Shown: positions 1 to 9,071 of the stretch, piece by piece | Position numbering within the stretch: position 1 is the first letter of the stretch | How the letters are laid out: each line of letters begins with the position of its first letter | Assembly (NCBI GenBank): GCA_038993745.2 | Contig: CP160630.1 | Span: forward strand, 1,302,001 to 1,366,000 | Source of the DNA: Aliivibrio fischeri | GTDB taxonomy: Bacteria > Pseudomonadota > Gammaproteobacteria > Enterobacterales > Vibrionaceae | Reading direction: 5' to 3' | DNA length: 64,000 nt | Notes under the pieces: model-generated | What the model saw: only the letters and a program-made list of their open reading frames with translations | The model's database searches: none | What the model was told of the DNA's origin: nothing | Program-made: the position numbers and the translations under genes

Positions 1-646
1 CTAACCAAGACGTTTTTTCTGGATCTGGATAATGACGAATACGAGGTTTTGGTCCATTTTTGCCAAGATATTCAGATAACGTTCTAATGTTCCATTGATC
101 CATATATGACTGAGCAACTTGAGTGTCTTGTGGACCATTAGCCATAATTCGTCCCATCAATTTAACGAAGTTAGAATCAACTCGAATGACTTCGTCAACA
201 GAAGCAGGGACTTCCCCCTTCCACGTTGGTGATGCATACATAAACTGACCACCTTGCTTACCACGAGTGCGTGAACCAAACATACTATCTGTGTAATGTC
301 CCATATCCATAGTATGAAGAATCCAATATCGATCATCATCCATGTTTGGAACACTAACAATGACCGGTTCTTGAGCTACATCTAACCACCCCATTAAATG
401 TAATGTGTCGTTATTAATTGTTGGGTGCGCAGTATAAGTATCATCAGCTAAATGACGGATATTTTGAAAACGGTTTAATGGATAGTCAGGTTTTACTGCT
501 GTTTCATAAAAAAACTTATAAGCCTCATCCATAGAATAAGCGTACAGATAGGCATCTTCGGCAAGCTTTTCTGTAATCTGAGCAAACGCCACATTTGTAC
601 TTCCTATCACTAAACAAGCAGCACTAATCGCATGTTTTAATTTCAT
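1..646 (-). CDS. DUF1254 family secreted protein (3' end cut by window)
   Basis: An open frame of about 215 codons runs off the left edge, so the C-terminus (normally a DUF1214 domain) is missing. It begins with a signal peptide of about 22 residues ending in AFA. The body shows family patterns I recognise: AYLYAYSMDEAYKFFYE near the mature N-terminus, NNDTLHLMGWLDVAQEP in the middle, and a following RYWILHTMDM stretch. The protein is probably periplasmic; family members have no well-settled biochemical role. It is divergent from a LysR gene across about 140 bp, which makes control by that regulator plausible (inference). The family call rests on motif memory. Confidence 0.72.
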   Translation of the reverse strand, partial: MKLKHAISAACLVIGSTNVAFAQITEKLAEDAYLYAYSMDEAYKFFYETAVKPDYPLNRFQNIRHLADDTYTAHPTINNDTLHLMGWLDVAQEPVIVSVPNMDDDRYWILHTMDMGHYTDSMFGSRTRGKQGGQFMYASPTWKGEVPASVDEVIRVDSNFVKLMGRIMANGPQDTQVAQSYMDQWNIRTLSEYLGKNGPKPRIRHYPDPEKTSWL

Positions 647-787
647 TCTATCGCTCCAGCATTATTATTAATTAAGTAGCTACACTATAAAAACTCACGA
701 ATTGAATGACGAATAGCAAAAACCAATACAGAACATATCAATTTTGATATAGTTTGATAGGAGATAAAATCAGAATGGATATATAAG

Positions 788-1702
788 ATGAAAAACTTTG
801 ATTTAAATCTTTTACGAACTTTGAATGTTTTATTAGAAACCCGTAGCACAACTATCGCAGCCACACGATTACATACTAGCCAACCTGCGATCAGCCGTTC
901 ATTGCGTAAATTGCGAGATATATTTCAAGATGATTTACTTATCAGAAAAAATGGCAGATTTCAGTTAACTGTAAAAGCTGAAGAATTAACACAAACACTT
1001 CCAATGATATTTAATGGCATTGATGAACTAATGTGGAATGCCGAACCATTTGAACCACTTAACGCTTCTAATGATCTAACTATTGCGATGAATTCTTCTA
1101 TTGCTCAATGGTTTGCTCCAATTTTAATTCAGCATTTATCACAAACCGCACCAAATATATCACTCACGATTGTTGATTGGACAGAATCATCACCTGATGA
1201 TATCGCTGATGGTGCTGTTCAATACGGAATTAACTATTTCCCAATGGATTTACCTAAACATTTAATACAAAGAAAAGGCGGAACGGATTCTTTCGTTTTA
1301 GCATGCCAAAAAGAACATCAGCATATAGGGAAGGTAATGAAAGCTATAGATTTTGAACAATACCCTATTGCCATTCATGTAATTCAAAATTGGAATGATA
1401 AGAAAGATCACCTATCTCGAATATTAACGCCAATGGATATTAAGCCCTCAATCAAACTTCGTAGCTCGCACTTAAACATTATTCTACAAGCCATAGTGCA
1501 GTCAGATATGTTATTGCCGTGTTCTAAATATTTAGCTCAGAGCCTTGATGAACGATTTAGCTATATTGAGTTTGATCAATCATTAACAACACCAGAAGGT
1601 AACTTTGGTTTTGTGTACGCCGTAAAATGGCGGAATGATCCTTTTTTACAGTGGTTAAATGCTTCTATTTCTAATTTAGTAAATACGAAATTAATACAAT
1701 AA
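788..1702 (+). CDS. LysR-type transcriptional regulator
   Basis: A 304-residue protein of normal LysR length. The N-terminal winged HTH is at about residues 5-63 (TIAATRLHTSQPAISRSLRK), followed by a periplasmic-binding-protein-like effector domain. The start opens MKNFDLNLLRTLNVLLE, the usual LysR beginning; the ribosome site ahead of it is weak. It is divergent from the DUF1254 gene, so the two probably share a regulatory region. The effector is unknown. A terminator follows directly. Confidence 0.92.
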   Translation: MKNFDLNLLRTLNVLLETRSTTIAATRLHTSQPAISRSLRKLRDIFQDDLLIRKNGRFQLTVKAEELTQTLPMIFNGIDELMWNAEPFEPLNASNDLTIAMNSSIAQWFAPILIQHLSQTAPNISLTIVDWTESSPDDIADGAVQYGINYFPMDLPKHLIQRKGGTDSFVLACQKEHQHIGKVMKAIDFEQYPIAIHVIQNWNDKKDHLSRILTPMDIKPSIKLRSSHLNIILQAIVQSDMLLPCSKYLAQSLDERFSYIEFDQSLTTPEGNFGFVYAVKWRNDPFLQWLNASISNLVNTKLIQ

Positions 1703-1704
1703 AA

Positions 1705-1727
1705 AAAGCCTCTATTACAGAGGCTTT
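1705..1727. terminator. Bidirectional terminator
   Basis: Inverted repeat AAAGCCTCT / AGAGGCTTT with a 5-nt loop and flanking A and T runs. It lies between the convergent LysR and Nramp-like genes and can serve both. Confidence 0.85.
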
Positions 1728-1740
1728 AACTTAATAGGTA

Positions 1741-3015
1741 TTACATCAGCCATTTCCACCAAACAAAAATAGCTAAAAATCCAAATAAATAAACCAAACC
1801 AACAATGGATAACGTTTTTAATTTTGCCCCCATTTTTAGTTCATCTGGCAATTCCGTTTTTGTTACTAAAATATAATTTAGAGCAGCAAAAATCGGTGTT
1901 GTGATAAACGCCATGATCATTGCAAAATCTAACATACTCATTAAAGAAGAAATAAACAAAGTAACAATGGTAATCGCCAATACAGAAACAATCATGACCC
2001 AAGAATTATAATGTTTTGGCTGATTTAATGGTTTACGCTGTAGTAATAATTGAGCTTCCGATACCGCTCTTGAATAACCATCAATCACTGTAATAGTACT
2101 TCCAAAAATACAGAAAAAGGCGATAACTGCTATCAAATAACGTGACCACTCACCTATTGTTGCAGCATAAATTCCCACTAACTGATGAGAAAAACCAATG
2201 CCTGATGCTTTAAATTCAATTCCCGAACCGTATAACACCAAAGCTCCTAAAGATAAAAAAACGACAGCAAGAATCGCGGTTCCAATATAACCAACATTAA
2301 AATCAAACAAGGCAGATTGTGGTGTTACCTTTTGAGTTTGACACTGACGCTTTAACCACATAGATGTAATACTTGAGATTTCGATAGGTGCAGGCATCCA
2401 CCCCATAGTAATAACCAAAAAACCAATAGACGCAATTGACCAAACCGAAGGACCTTGATAATCAGTAGGAGCAACAGCACCATTAGAAAACGCAACACCT
2501 AAGGCTATCGTTGTCGCAATCGTTAATGTGGCCATAATTAATTTAGACAGTTTATCTAAGGCTTTAAAATGTCCTGCAAATAATATTGTTATACAAGTAA
2601 TTAGAACAATACCAGACAACACATTTAAAGAGAGATCAAAAGGTAAAAAATAGCCTAATAAACTTGCGCTAAATAGCAATAAAGCTGCGGTATTAACGAC
2701 AGCTGAAATTGCACTTAATACTAAAAACACCCATAAATAACCTCGTCCTAATTTATGATAGCCTTGAATGATACTGTCCCCAGTACCAAGGGTATATTGA
2801 ACTCCAGCTCTGAAGAATGGATATTTTAGCAAATTAACCGCGAGAATTAGCAGCAACATTTCCCATCCATAGATTGCCCCAGCCTTGGTTGAAGCCACCA
2901 AATGAGACCCACCAACAGCCGCTGCGGCCATCATAATACCAGGACCTAATGACCGAGAAAGGTCACTTATTTTTAATTTTGGCTTCATGCCATTTTGTGT
3001 ACAAGACGGTTCCAT
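1741..3015 (-). CDS. Nramp-family-like inner-membrane transporter
   Basis: A 424-residue, very hydrophobic protein with about 11 membrane segments, matching Nramp/MntH length and layout. The N-terminal GPGIMMAAAAVGGSHLVAST aligns with Nramp TM1, but the metal-binding DPGN signature is replaced by a GGSH-type sequence. The TM6 equivalent reads MGWMPAPIEISS where classical members have a metal-liganding MPH. It belongs to the superfamily but is unlikely to be a standard Mn/Fe proton symporter; the substrate is unknown. The start is supported by AAAAGGATAG just upstream. It is divergent from the MarR gene across about 265 bp. Confidence 0.8.
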   Translation of the reverse strand: MEPSCTQNGMKPKLKISDLSRSLGPGIMMAAAAVGGSHLVASTKAGAIYGWEMLLLILAVNLLKYPFFRAGVQYTLGTGDSIIQGYHKLGRGYLWVFLVLSAISAVVNTAALLLFSASLLGYFLPFDLSLNVLSGIVLITCITILFAGHFKALDKLSKLIMATLTIATTIALGVAFSNGAVAPTDYQGPSVWSIASIGFLVITMGWMPAPIEISSITSMWLKRQCQTQKVTPQSALFDFNVGYIGTAILAVVFLSLGALVLYGSGIEFKASGIGFSHQLVGIYAATIGEWSRYLIAVIAFFCIFGSTITVIDGYSRAVSEAQLLLQRKPLNQPKHYNSWVMIVSVLAITIVTLFISSLMSMLDFAMIMAFITTPIFAALNYILVTKTELPDELKMGAKLKTLSIVGLVYLFGFLAIFVWWKWLM

Positions 3016-3281
3016 ATCTATCCTTTTAGTAACAACACTTGCCTCACGACCCCTGTGAACAAGTACAATTTAATTTAAATTAACAATTAAATTACATAAA
3101 GGAGTAATTTTAATCAATTGCAAAGTAGAGAATCAGTTCAAACAGTACTACATCATTGCAAATAGTTATTGGAATCACTCATAAGCCAGGTAATTACATA
3201 GAAAAGATTGAGAATAGTGCGAACATCAGTACAATGCGAAAATAACCATTCAATCTCGCACTCATACAGAAGGTCTGTCAC

Positions 3282-3755
3282 TTGGAAAAACATGAAGAAG
3301 TTCTGGTCGCTATACGCCAAATAATTCGAGCTATTGATTTACACTCGAAAAAATTAAGCAAAGAGTATGGGTTAACAGGCCCTCAACTGATACTCATGCG
3401 CGCGATTCAAGAAATGGATAATGTGACAATCAAAGAGTTATCAAAACACACTAATGTAAGCCAAGCGACAACAACGACCATTATTGATCGTTTAGAACTT
3501 AACGGCTATGTTCAACGAATTCGTAGCGAATCAGACCGCCGTAAAGTTCATGCTCATTTAACTGATAAAGGAAAAGAGTTACTGGATAACGCTCCCCTTC
3601 CTTTACAAGACAGCTTTGTGAATAAGTTTCATAATCTAGAAGCGTGGGAACAGAGTCTTCTTTTATCATCAGTGCAGCGTGTATCCGCTATGATGAATGC
3701 AGAAGATATCGATGCGGCTCCAGTACTACAACTTGAAGGTATTGCTAAAAGTTAG
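3282..3755 (+). CDS. MarR-family regulator, CosR/EctR-like
   Basis: A 157-residue MarR protein. The winged HTH spans about residues 45-100, with recognition helix region VSQATTTTIIDRLE and wing RSESDRRKVHAHLT. The opening (VLVAIRQIIRAIDLHSKKLS, then GLTGPQL) and the C-terminal DAAPVLQLEG resemble, as I recall them, the osmotic-stress regulators CosR/EctR of vibrios and halophiles, which repress ectoine and compatible-solute genes. No ectoine genes are visible here. The start is TTG, chosen because AGAAGG sits at good spacing and the nearby ATG is out of frame. Confidence 0.82.
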   Translation: MEKHEEVLVAIRQIIRAIDLHSKKLSKEYGLTGPQLILMRAIQEMDNVTIKELSKHTNVSQATTTTIIDRLELNGYVQRIRSESDRRKVHAHLTDKGKELLDNAPLPLQDSFVNKFHNLEAWEQSLLLSSVQRVSAMMNAEDIDAAPVLQLEGIAKS

Positions 3756-3787
3756 TAACCATACAAGTCACCCACTTTCTAAAATAA

Positions 3788-3813
3788 AAAGCCTCTTTTT
3801 ACAGAGGTTTTTT
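3788..3813 (+). terminator. Terminator of the MarR gene; left copy of a 22-bp direct repeat
   Basis: Hairpin GCCTCT-TTTTAC-AGAGG followed by six T. Its core (3792-3813) is identical to the terminator core at 6623-6644, on the other side of the AT-rich islet. Confidence 0.8.
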
Positions 3814-3835
3814 GTTTAAAAAAAATACTTACACA

Positions 3836-4711
3836 TCAATCTGAAAGTTCATTTCTACTTGAAAATTTCCTATATAATTCAATTATATACTTATTTGACA
3901 AAAAACTAAGTGTATTATTTTCATATATAAATATATTATTGGCTGAGTCTTGAATAGTGCCTATATGTTTCCCTCCTAGCAACTCCAATATATTCACAAA
4001 ATAATCACTCACACAAAAAAAATAAATTGGATTATTGACATAATCCAGTTCAATTAACTTTTCAATAAAACTAAACAATAGTTCTTCAAACGTTTTCTTT
4101 TCTCTAAAAAAAGGAATGTCAAAAATAATTAATTCTTCATCTTTTTCTAAATCAACATTAACATCTTTATCTAATAAAAATGATTTAAAATAATAAGAAT
4201 TCTTAGCATTAAGGAAGGATGCTTGAATATGGGAGGTAATTCTTTCGTTTTTAACATCAAATTCCTTAAATAAATAACTATTGTAATTTATTGATTGCTT
4301 ATCAATAAAGTCATAAACCTCAAGATAAAAATTAAAATTATTATAGAAATAAGAAAATACATTTCTTATCTCCAACTCATTATAAATACTGTAATAATAA
4401 ATAATGTTATCATCATTAATTAATGGTTTATCATAGCTAGGATTTTTTCTATACTTAAAATAAACATCAATAACCTTGTTAGCTTCAGAAGAAGAGCTAT
4501 TTAGACTTCTATTAAATTTAATGCATTTAGATATATTATCTCTAAAAAATAAATACATTAAAAACTGCCTATAGTTTGATGGTTTTGTTTTATTTTTTGA
4601 CCATCTACTTAACGTTATCGTATCTAAACTGAAAAAAGCAAGATCAAATTTATTCAATCTTTTAACTAGCTCAACCTTAGTTAAATTACTTTCATCTAGT
4701 TTATTTTCCAA
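3836..4711 (-). CDS. Hypothetical protein with N-terminal HTH, AT-rich islet
   Basis: A 291-residue protein not recognised as a whole. Residues about 9-45 look like a Cro/XRE-type helix-turn-helix (LTKVELVKRLNKF, then LDTITLSRWSKNKTKPS). The rest is rich in Asn, Tyr, Phe and Lys; a late stretch (NPIYFFCVSDYFVNILELLGG) could be a diverged acetyltransferase-like fold, as some vibrio HTH proteins have GNAT tails, but I see no acetyl-CoA loop. Base composition is far more AT-rich than the flanking genes, suggesting transfer. It lies about 50 bp downstream of the chemoreceptor gene on the same strand, possibly co-transcribed. Confidence 0.7.
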   Translation of the reverse strand: MENKLDESNLTKVELVKRLNKFDLAFFSLDTITLSRWSKNKTKPSNYRQFLMYLFFRDNISKCIKFNRSLNSSSSEANKVIDVYFKYRKNPSYDKPLINDDNIIYYYSIYNELEIRNVFSYFYNNFNFYLEVYDFIDKQSINYNSYLFKEFDVKNERITSHIQASFLNAKNSYYFKSFLLDKDVNVDLEKDEELIIFDIPFFREKKTFEELLFSFIEKLIELDYVNNPIYFFCVSDYFVNILELLGGKHIGTIQDSANNIFIYENNTLSFLSNKYIIELYRKFSSRNELSD

Positions 4712-4758
4712 ATAAAAACTAAAGATAACTCACCCCTAACTAAGTATAATAATATTAA

Positions 4759-5964
4759 CTAAATCTTAAATTTATATAAATCAGACTCTAATTCTACCGT
4801 CATTTCTTTTATAACTATTATATCTTCGTTAACTTGACTAATTATATCACTTGATGATTTATTCATTAGGTAAATCTCATTAATATTTACATTAACATCA
4901 TTAATGACAGTAGCTTGCTCTTCCGTTGCTGTAGATACTAAAATATTTGAATCTCTCATTTTTCCAACCTGCTCATTAACATAATCAATTGATTCGACAA
5001 CTTTCACCGATTTGTCAACGCAATCATTAATAGCAACCAATATTTGAGATTCCATCATATTAAAAACATGTTCTGTTTCCATATTTATAGTGTCAACGAT
5101 AGTATTAATTTCACTGGTAGACTGTTGTGTCTTTTGAGCTAAAACTCGAACTTCATCAGCAACAACGGCAAAGCCTCGTCCTGATTCGCCAGCTCTTGCT
5201 GCTTCTATTGCTGCATTCAAAGCTAATAAATTGGTTTGATCTGCAATACTACTTATCATACTAATAACTGAGTTTATACGTTCATTTTCTGATTTCAACT
5301 TCCTAATCGCAGTTCCACAAGTTTCAATTATGGAGTTGGCTTCTTGAACTGATTTCATCGATTCTTCAACTAACACCTTAGCTTCTTCTGTTAACTCAAG
5401 AGCTTCCTGGGATTGACCAACTAGAGATTCTGAGCTTACAGCTACGCTGGATATCGATGAATTCATTTCATCACTTGCTGTCACGATAAGTGTTAATTGT
5501 GACTCTTGGTCCACAGACGTATCATTCAATGTAACCGCTAAATTAGTAAATTGTTCTGTCTTTTCATGAATTAAATTATTTGTATTTGTAATATTTCCAA
5601 TTAATTGATGTATTGATATTCGGAACAATTTTAACTTCTCTGCGATACTTCCAAACTCGTGTTTTACAAAGCGTCCTTTATCTATCCAATCACAAATAGG
5701 GCCCTCATTCAGATCGAAATTAATTAACATTTCTAGGTGTCTTTCTAAAGCAGACAAAGCTGGTGATATACTAAAAAAAAGAATAATAGACATCAACCCG
5801 CTCGTTATTAATAATGATATTAGTACCGTATCTGTTACAATCCTAATATCATCAGGAACATCAATAAACTGACCAGCAATCATTAACCCAATTAATAAAG
5901 ATACACCAATAACACTTGTTAAAGATAATATTAATAATTTATTCTTCACACTAAAAAAATTCAC
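4759..5964 (-). CDS. Methyl-accepting chemotaxis protein without a periplasmic sensor domain
   Basis: A 401-residue chemoreceptor. Two membrane segments (about residues 9-31 and 44-66) are separated by only about a dozen residues, so no periplasmic ligand domain exists. A linker region and then the long cytoplasmic coiled-coil follow, with the conserved hairpin tip ([18 protein letters not shown], then [16 protein letters not shown]) at about 242-277. There is no C-terminal CheR-binding pentapeptide. It probably senses an internal or membrane signal and couples to CheA/CheW. It sits in an AT-rich islet with unknown genes. Confidence 0.92.
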   Translation of the reverse strand: MNFFSVKNKLLILSLTSVIGVSLLIGLMIAGQFIDVPDDIRIVTDTVLISLLITSGLMSIILFFSISPALSALERHLEMLINFDLNEGPICDWIDKGRFVKHEFGSIAEKLKLFRISIHQLIGNITNTNNLIHEKTEQFTNLAVTLNDTSVDQESQLTLIVTASDEMNSSISSVAVSSESLVGQSQEALELTEEAKVLVEESMKSVQEANSIIETCGTAIRKLKSENERINSVISMISSIADQTNLLALNAAIEAARAGESGRGFAVVADEVRVLAQKTQQSTSEINTIVDTINMETEHVFNMMESQILVAINDCVDKSVKVVESIDYVNEQVGKMRDSNILVSTATEEQATVINDVNVNINEIYLMNKSSSDIISQVNEDIIVIKEMTVELESDLYKFKI

Positions 5965-6122
5965 ATCCGCACCTAATATTTAATTATCAAACAACATTAA
6001 GTCTAATTGCCATCAATAAAAAAACACACTGCATTAAAAAAAAGAAAAAAACAAATGCTATTGTTTTACATATCATCAAGAGTAGCATGCTAATCACATT
6101 CAAAACTAAATAAGCAACAAAT

Positions 6123-6350
6123 ATGAAAGTACTAACATCAAAAGATATAAAAATATTCAAGATATTAATTGATGATAAAGGTATGGGTATTTCAGAAGCT
6201 ATTAAGTTAATAATGAAAGAAGTATATTTTCTTAGTTATAAAGATAGAGCTATAATTAGAAGGTTAAATAGAATAATAACCTCAAAAAACAATAAGGAGT
6301 TTGTTATAGAAATGAAAAGGATAAAATTAATTAATTCTTTGAAATTTTAA
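6123..6350 (+). CDS. Small hypothetical protein, 75 residues
   Basis: A basic, Ile/Lys-rich protein (KVLTSKDIKIFKILIDDKG at the start) with no family I recognise. No membrane segment or signal peptide is obvious; it is predicted largely helical. It is divergent from the chemoreceptor gene and is followed 32 bp later by another small gene on the same strand. The AT content is extreme, so the coding status is likely but not certain. Confidence 0.5.
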   Translation: MKVLTSKDIKIFKILIDDKGMGISEAIKLIMKEVYFLSYKDRAIIRRLNRIITSKNNKEFVIEMKRIKLINSLKF

Positions 6351-6382
6351 AATAAAAAACTGATTTAACATAAGGTATAAAA

Positions 6383-6601
6383 ATGCTTTACCGCAGCTTT
6401 AAAATTCAATATTCTTCAGAAACATTGATATACTCAATATCTATTAGAGATAAAAATAAAAAACAAGTTTATATTAAATCAAAGAATTTAAACTATATAA
6501 AAAAACAAATAGATAATGTTTTAGACTTCCATGCTTTAGATCATGTTGAGGTACAAACTAAAAATAAAAAGCCAAGCTTTTGGGGAACGATTGATACATA
6601 A
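6383..6601 (+). CDS. Small hypothetical protein, 72 residues
   Basis: Starts MLYRSFKIQYSSETLIYSIS, with AAGGT upstream at usable spacing. Strand-rich, lysine-rich and unrecognised. It ends just before a strong terminator, as the second gene of a probable two-gene unit. Confidence 0.5.
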   Translation: MLYRSFKIQYSSETLIYSISIRDKNKKQVYIKSKNLNYIKKQIDNVLDFHALDHVEVQTKNKKPSFWGTIDT

Positions 6602-6618
6602 TTATTCCAAGTAAATCG

Positions 6619-6645
6619 AAAACCTCTTTTTACAGAGGTTTTTTA
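6619..6645 (+). terminator. Terminator; right copy of the 22-bp direct repeat
   Basis: Hairpin AACCTCT-TTTTAC-AGAGGTT with a T-run. The core is identical to the one at 3792-3813. Confidence 0.82.
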
Positions 6646-6740
6646 TTGAATCTTAATCAAAAAAATCTACTGATACATCACTCATCATGCCATCTTTGTG
6701 TAAACTGAACTTCTGTATTCAAACTCACAAAGAAGTCATT

Positions 6741-7697
6741 ATGGATAACCTCATTACACAGTTATTATTTTCAGCTTCAATAACTGGCCCTATTTGTGTC
6801 ATGTTGCTATTAGGTGTCCTACTTAAACGTATCCATCTTATTAATGATAATTTTATTGAAGTTGCATCTAAGTTGGTCTTTCAAGTGACCTTACCAGCCA
6901 TGCTTTTTTTAAGTATTGTAAACGCCAAACATGATTTTTCCTCAAGTAGTCATTTAATCATCTATGGGCTTATTGCTAACTTTGTTTTCTTTCTTTTCAC
7001 TATTTACTCCACCCGATTTGCTTTTAAAGACAAACAAAATCACGGCGTTATTATTCAGGGAGGATTTCGCGCTAACACGGCGATCATCGCTTTAGCTTAT
7101 GTGGCTAATGCTTATGGAAATACTGGTGTTGCACTGGCTGCCATCTATGTTGCTTCAACAACTATTTTATATAATATTCAGGCTGTTATAGCCCTTACAC
7201 CTAAGAATGAGAACAATAAAAAACAAGCCATTGGGATAATAATAAAAACACTCACTAAAAACCCATTAATTATTTCCATTGTATTAGGTATTATTTGTTC
7301 TCTTCTCTCTATTCCTGTACCTAGTATGCTTTCACAAGCCGGACAATACTTTGCCAATATGACGCTTCCTTTAGCTTTACTATGTGCCGGAGGTTCACTT
7401 AATTTACATTCAATGAAAGAAGAGAGTGCTGCTACGTGGTTTGCTACAAGCTATAAACTTATCTTAAGTCCATTATTCATTACATCAGGAGGGATCCTCA
7501 TAGGATTTAGAGGATTAGAGCTAGGACTTATTTTCTTTATGAGTGCAGCACCAACAGCTGCAGCAAGCTATGTAATGGCTAGAGCAATGGGGGGAAATGC
7601 AATATTAGCAGCAAACATCATCGCTCAAACAACCGTAGCCTCACTGTTTACTTGCACTCTAGGTATATTTGTTTTGTCATCATTTAATCTAATTTAA
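6741..7697 (+). CDS. AEC (auxin efflux carrier) family transporter
   Basis: 318 residues from the chosen ATG, with about ten membrane segments. The two-half AEC layout shows GVLLKRIHLINDNFIEVASK after the first helix, a long polar loop (KNENNKKQ) mid-protein, and AAPTAAASYVMARAMGGN near the end, a typical C-terminal AEC signature. A longer frame starting 54 nt earlier adds a polar segment with no helix; the internal start, with AAAGAAG ahead of it, fits the family better. The substrate is probably a small organic acid, unknown here. Confidence 0.85.
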   Translation: MDNLITQLLFSASITGPICVMLLLGVLLKRIHLINDNFIEVASKLVFQVTLPAMLFLSIVNAKHDFSSSSHLIIYGLIANFVFFLFTIYSTRFAFKDKQNHGVIIQGGFRANTAIIALAYVANAYGNTGVALAAIYVASTTILYNIQAVIALTPKNENNKKQAIGIIIKTLTKNPLIISIVLGIICSLLSIPVPSMLSQAGQYFANMTLPLALLCAGGSLNLHSMKEESAATWFATSYKLILSPLFITSGGILIGFRGLELGLIFFMSAAPTAAASYVMARAMGGNAILAANIIAQTTVASLFTCTLGIFVLSSFNLI

Positions 7698-7823
7698 TAA
7701 ATTTTTTGGAAAATGAAAAAACAGTATCCTATATATAGTAATACCAACATCGTTAATGTGATGCTCAATTGTTACTGATGTTGGTACAATGTATCTACTA
7801 TTGTTTTAGTTAATATCACGTTT

Positions 7824-7863
7824 TTCCAGAGAAGTTGCCCCTTAAGTTCTCTGGAATTTTTTT
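7824..7863. terminator. Bidirectional terminator
   Basis: Ten-base-pair stem TTCCAGAGAA / TTCTCTGGAA with a 13-nt loop followed by a T-run. It lies between the convergent AEC carrier and outer-membrane protein genes. Confidence 0.85.
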
Positions 7864-7868
7864 ACCTA

Positions 7869-8837
7869 TTATAATGTATAACGAACACCAAAAGTAAACG
7901 CGATATCAGTCGAGTTATCCATATTTATTGCATTTTCAATAACAGAAAACTCGAACGCAGCCTTCTCCAATAAGTAGCGGTAGCCTAAAACATACTCATG
8001 AGAAGACTCTGAAAAATCGTCACTATCATCGATGGTTCCTTCATAGTTATGATAAGAAGTAACAATATGATGCGATGGTGTAATGGCGTAACCATAACCA
8101 ATAGCGAAAGCGAACGTATTTTCTTTATACGGTAACTCATTAATCACCGCATCATCATGAAAAGTGACTCCAAGCGTGGAAAAAATAGCGTGTTTCCCAT
8201 AGTTAAAGCTGTAGTTTGCCTGTAAGCCTTGTTCAAAAGCCTCTCTTTTAAAATGACCACTATTCACTTTATTAAAATATAAACTAGCACCTAAACTCAC
8301 TGCATTATGTTCATTGGCAAACAATTGATATTCTAAATAGCTATGAAGTGCACTTGATAATGTCTCGTTTTCAAAATCTTGAATATCCACCCCATACTTA
8401 GGCACCGAGATTGAAAATTGATCATCTTCGACTTCATCTCTTCCATTTTGGCCAATGCCAAAAAAGTCATGAAAACCATAAACAAAAGAATCTAACCTAT
8501 TATTACCTGCGTAGTTATATTGATACTTTAACTCCGCTTTAAACTTAGAGGTTATTTGCCATTGTGCTCCAGTGACTACTTGGTTTTGATAGTAATCCAT
8601 ACTGAAACTTTCTGAATGAGCCCAAACACTAGAAATGGTACCAGTAGCGAACAGCTCTACAGAATCGTCTTTCATGGCAAAAGCAGAACGAAGCTCTGTC
8701 GTTAAGCTATTTGATTGTACTGGAGACTGAACGTAAGTTTTTAATGGCGTGACAGCAGTATCAGCCTGTACCCAAGAAGAAGACAGACCAACTATGGTTG
8801 GAATTAAAGTCAAAGTTATCTGTTTTCTTATAGGCAT
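7869..8837 (-). CDS. Outer-membrane protein, DUF3187-like
   Basis: 322 residues from the start at 8837. An upstream extension of 33 residues exists, but the signal peptide begins at this Met (MPIRKQITLTLIPTI... ending VQA). The rest shows alternating beta-barrel strands and ends in FTFGVRYTL, a classic outer-membrane C-terminus with terminal aromatic/hydrophobic strand. The central YGFHDFFGIGQNGRDE resembles the DUF3187 family. The protein is probably an outer-membrane barrel of unknown function. Confidence 0.72.
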   Translation of the reverse strand: MPIRKQITLTLIPTIVGLSSSWVQADTAVTPLKTYVQSPVQSNSLTTELRSAFAMKDDSVELFATGTISSVWAHSESFSMDYYQNQVVTGAQWQITSKFKAELKYQYNYAGNNRLDSFVYGFHDFFGIGQNGRDEVEDDQFSISVPKYGVDIQDFENETLSSALHSYLEYQLFANEHNAVSLGASLYFNKVNSGHFKREAFEQGLQANYSFNYGKHAIFSTLGVTFHDDAVINELPYKENTFAFAIGYGYAITPSHHIVTSYHNYEGTIDDSDDFSESSHEYVLGYRYLLEKAAFEFSVIENAINMDNSTDIAFTFGVRYTL

Positions 8838-9071
8838 AATACTTTTCACATAATTAACCGCTACCAATAAATTGATAACAAAAGAAGAAATAAGGTAATA
8901 AACAGCATTATTACTTATCTTTCCCCTACCTCTCAATGCGTTAATGACATGATGGGAGATAGATCATGCACAAAGCAGCTAAATGACTATAAAAAAGCAT
9001 TAATAAAAATTAAACAGATGCATTCAAAAGAGAAATGGGAGAAAACAACCAAATACCATTAAGTTATCAAT

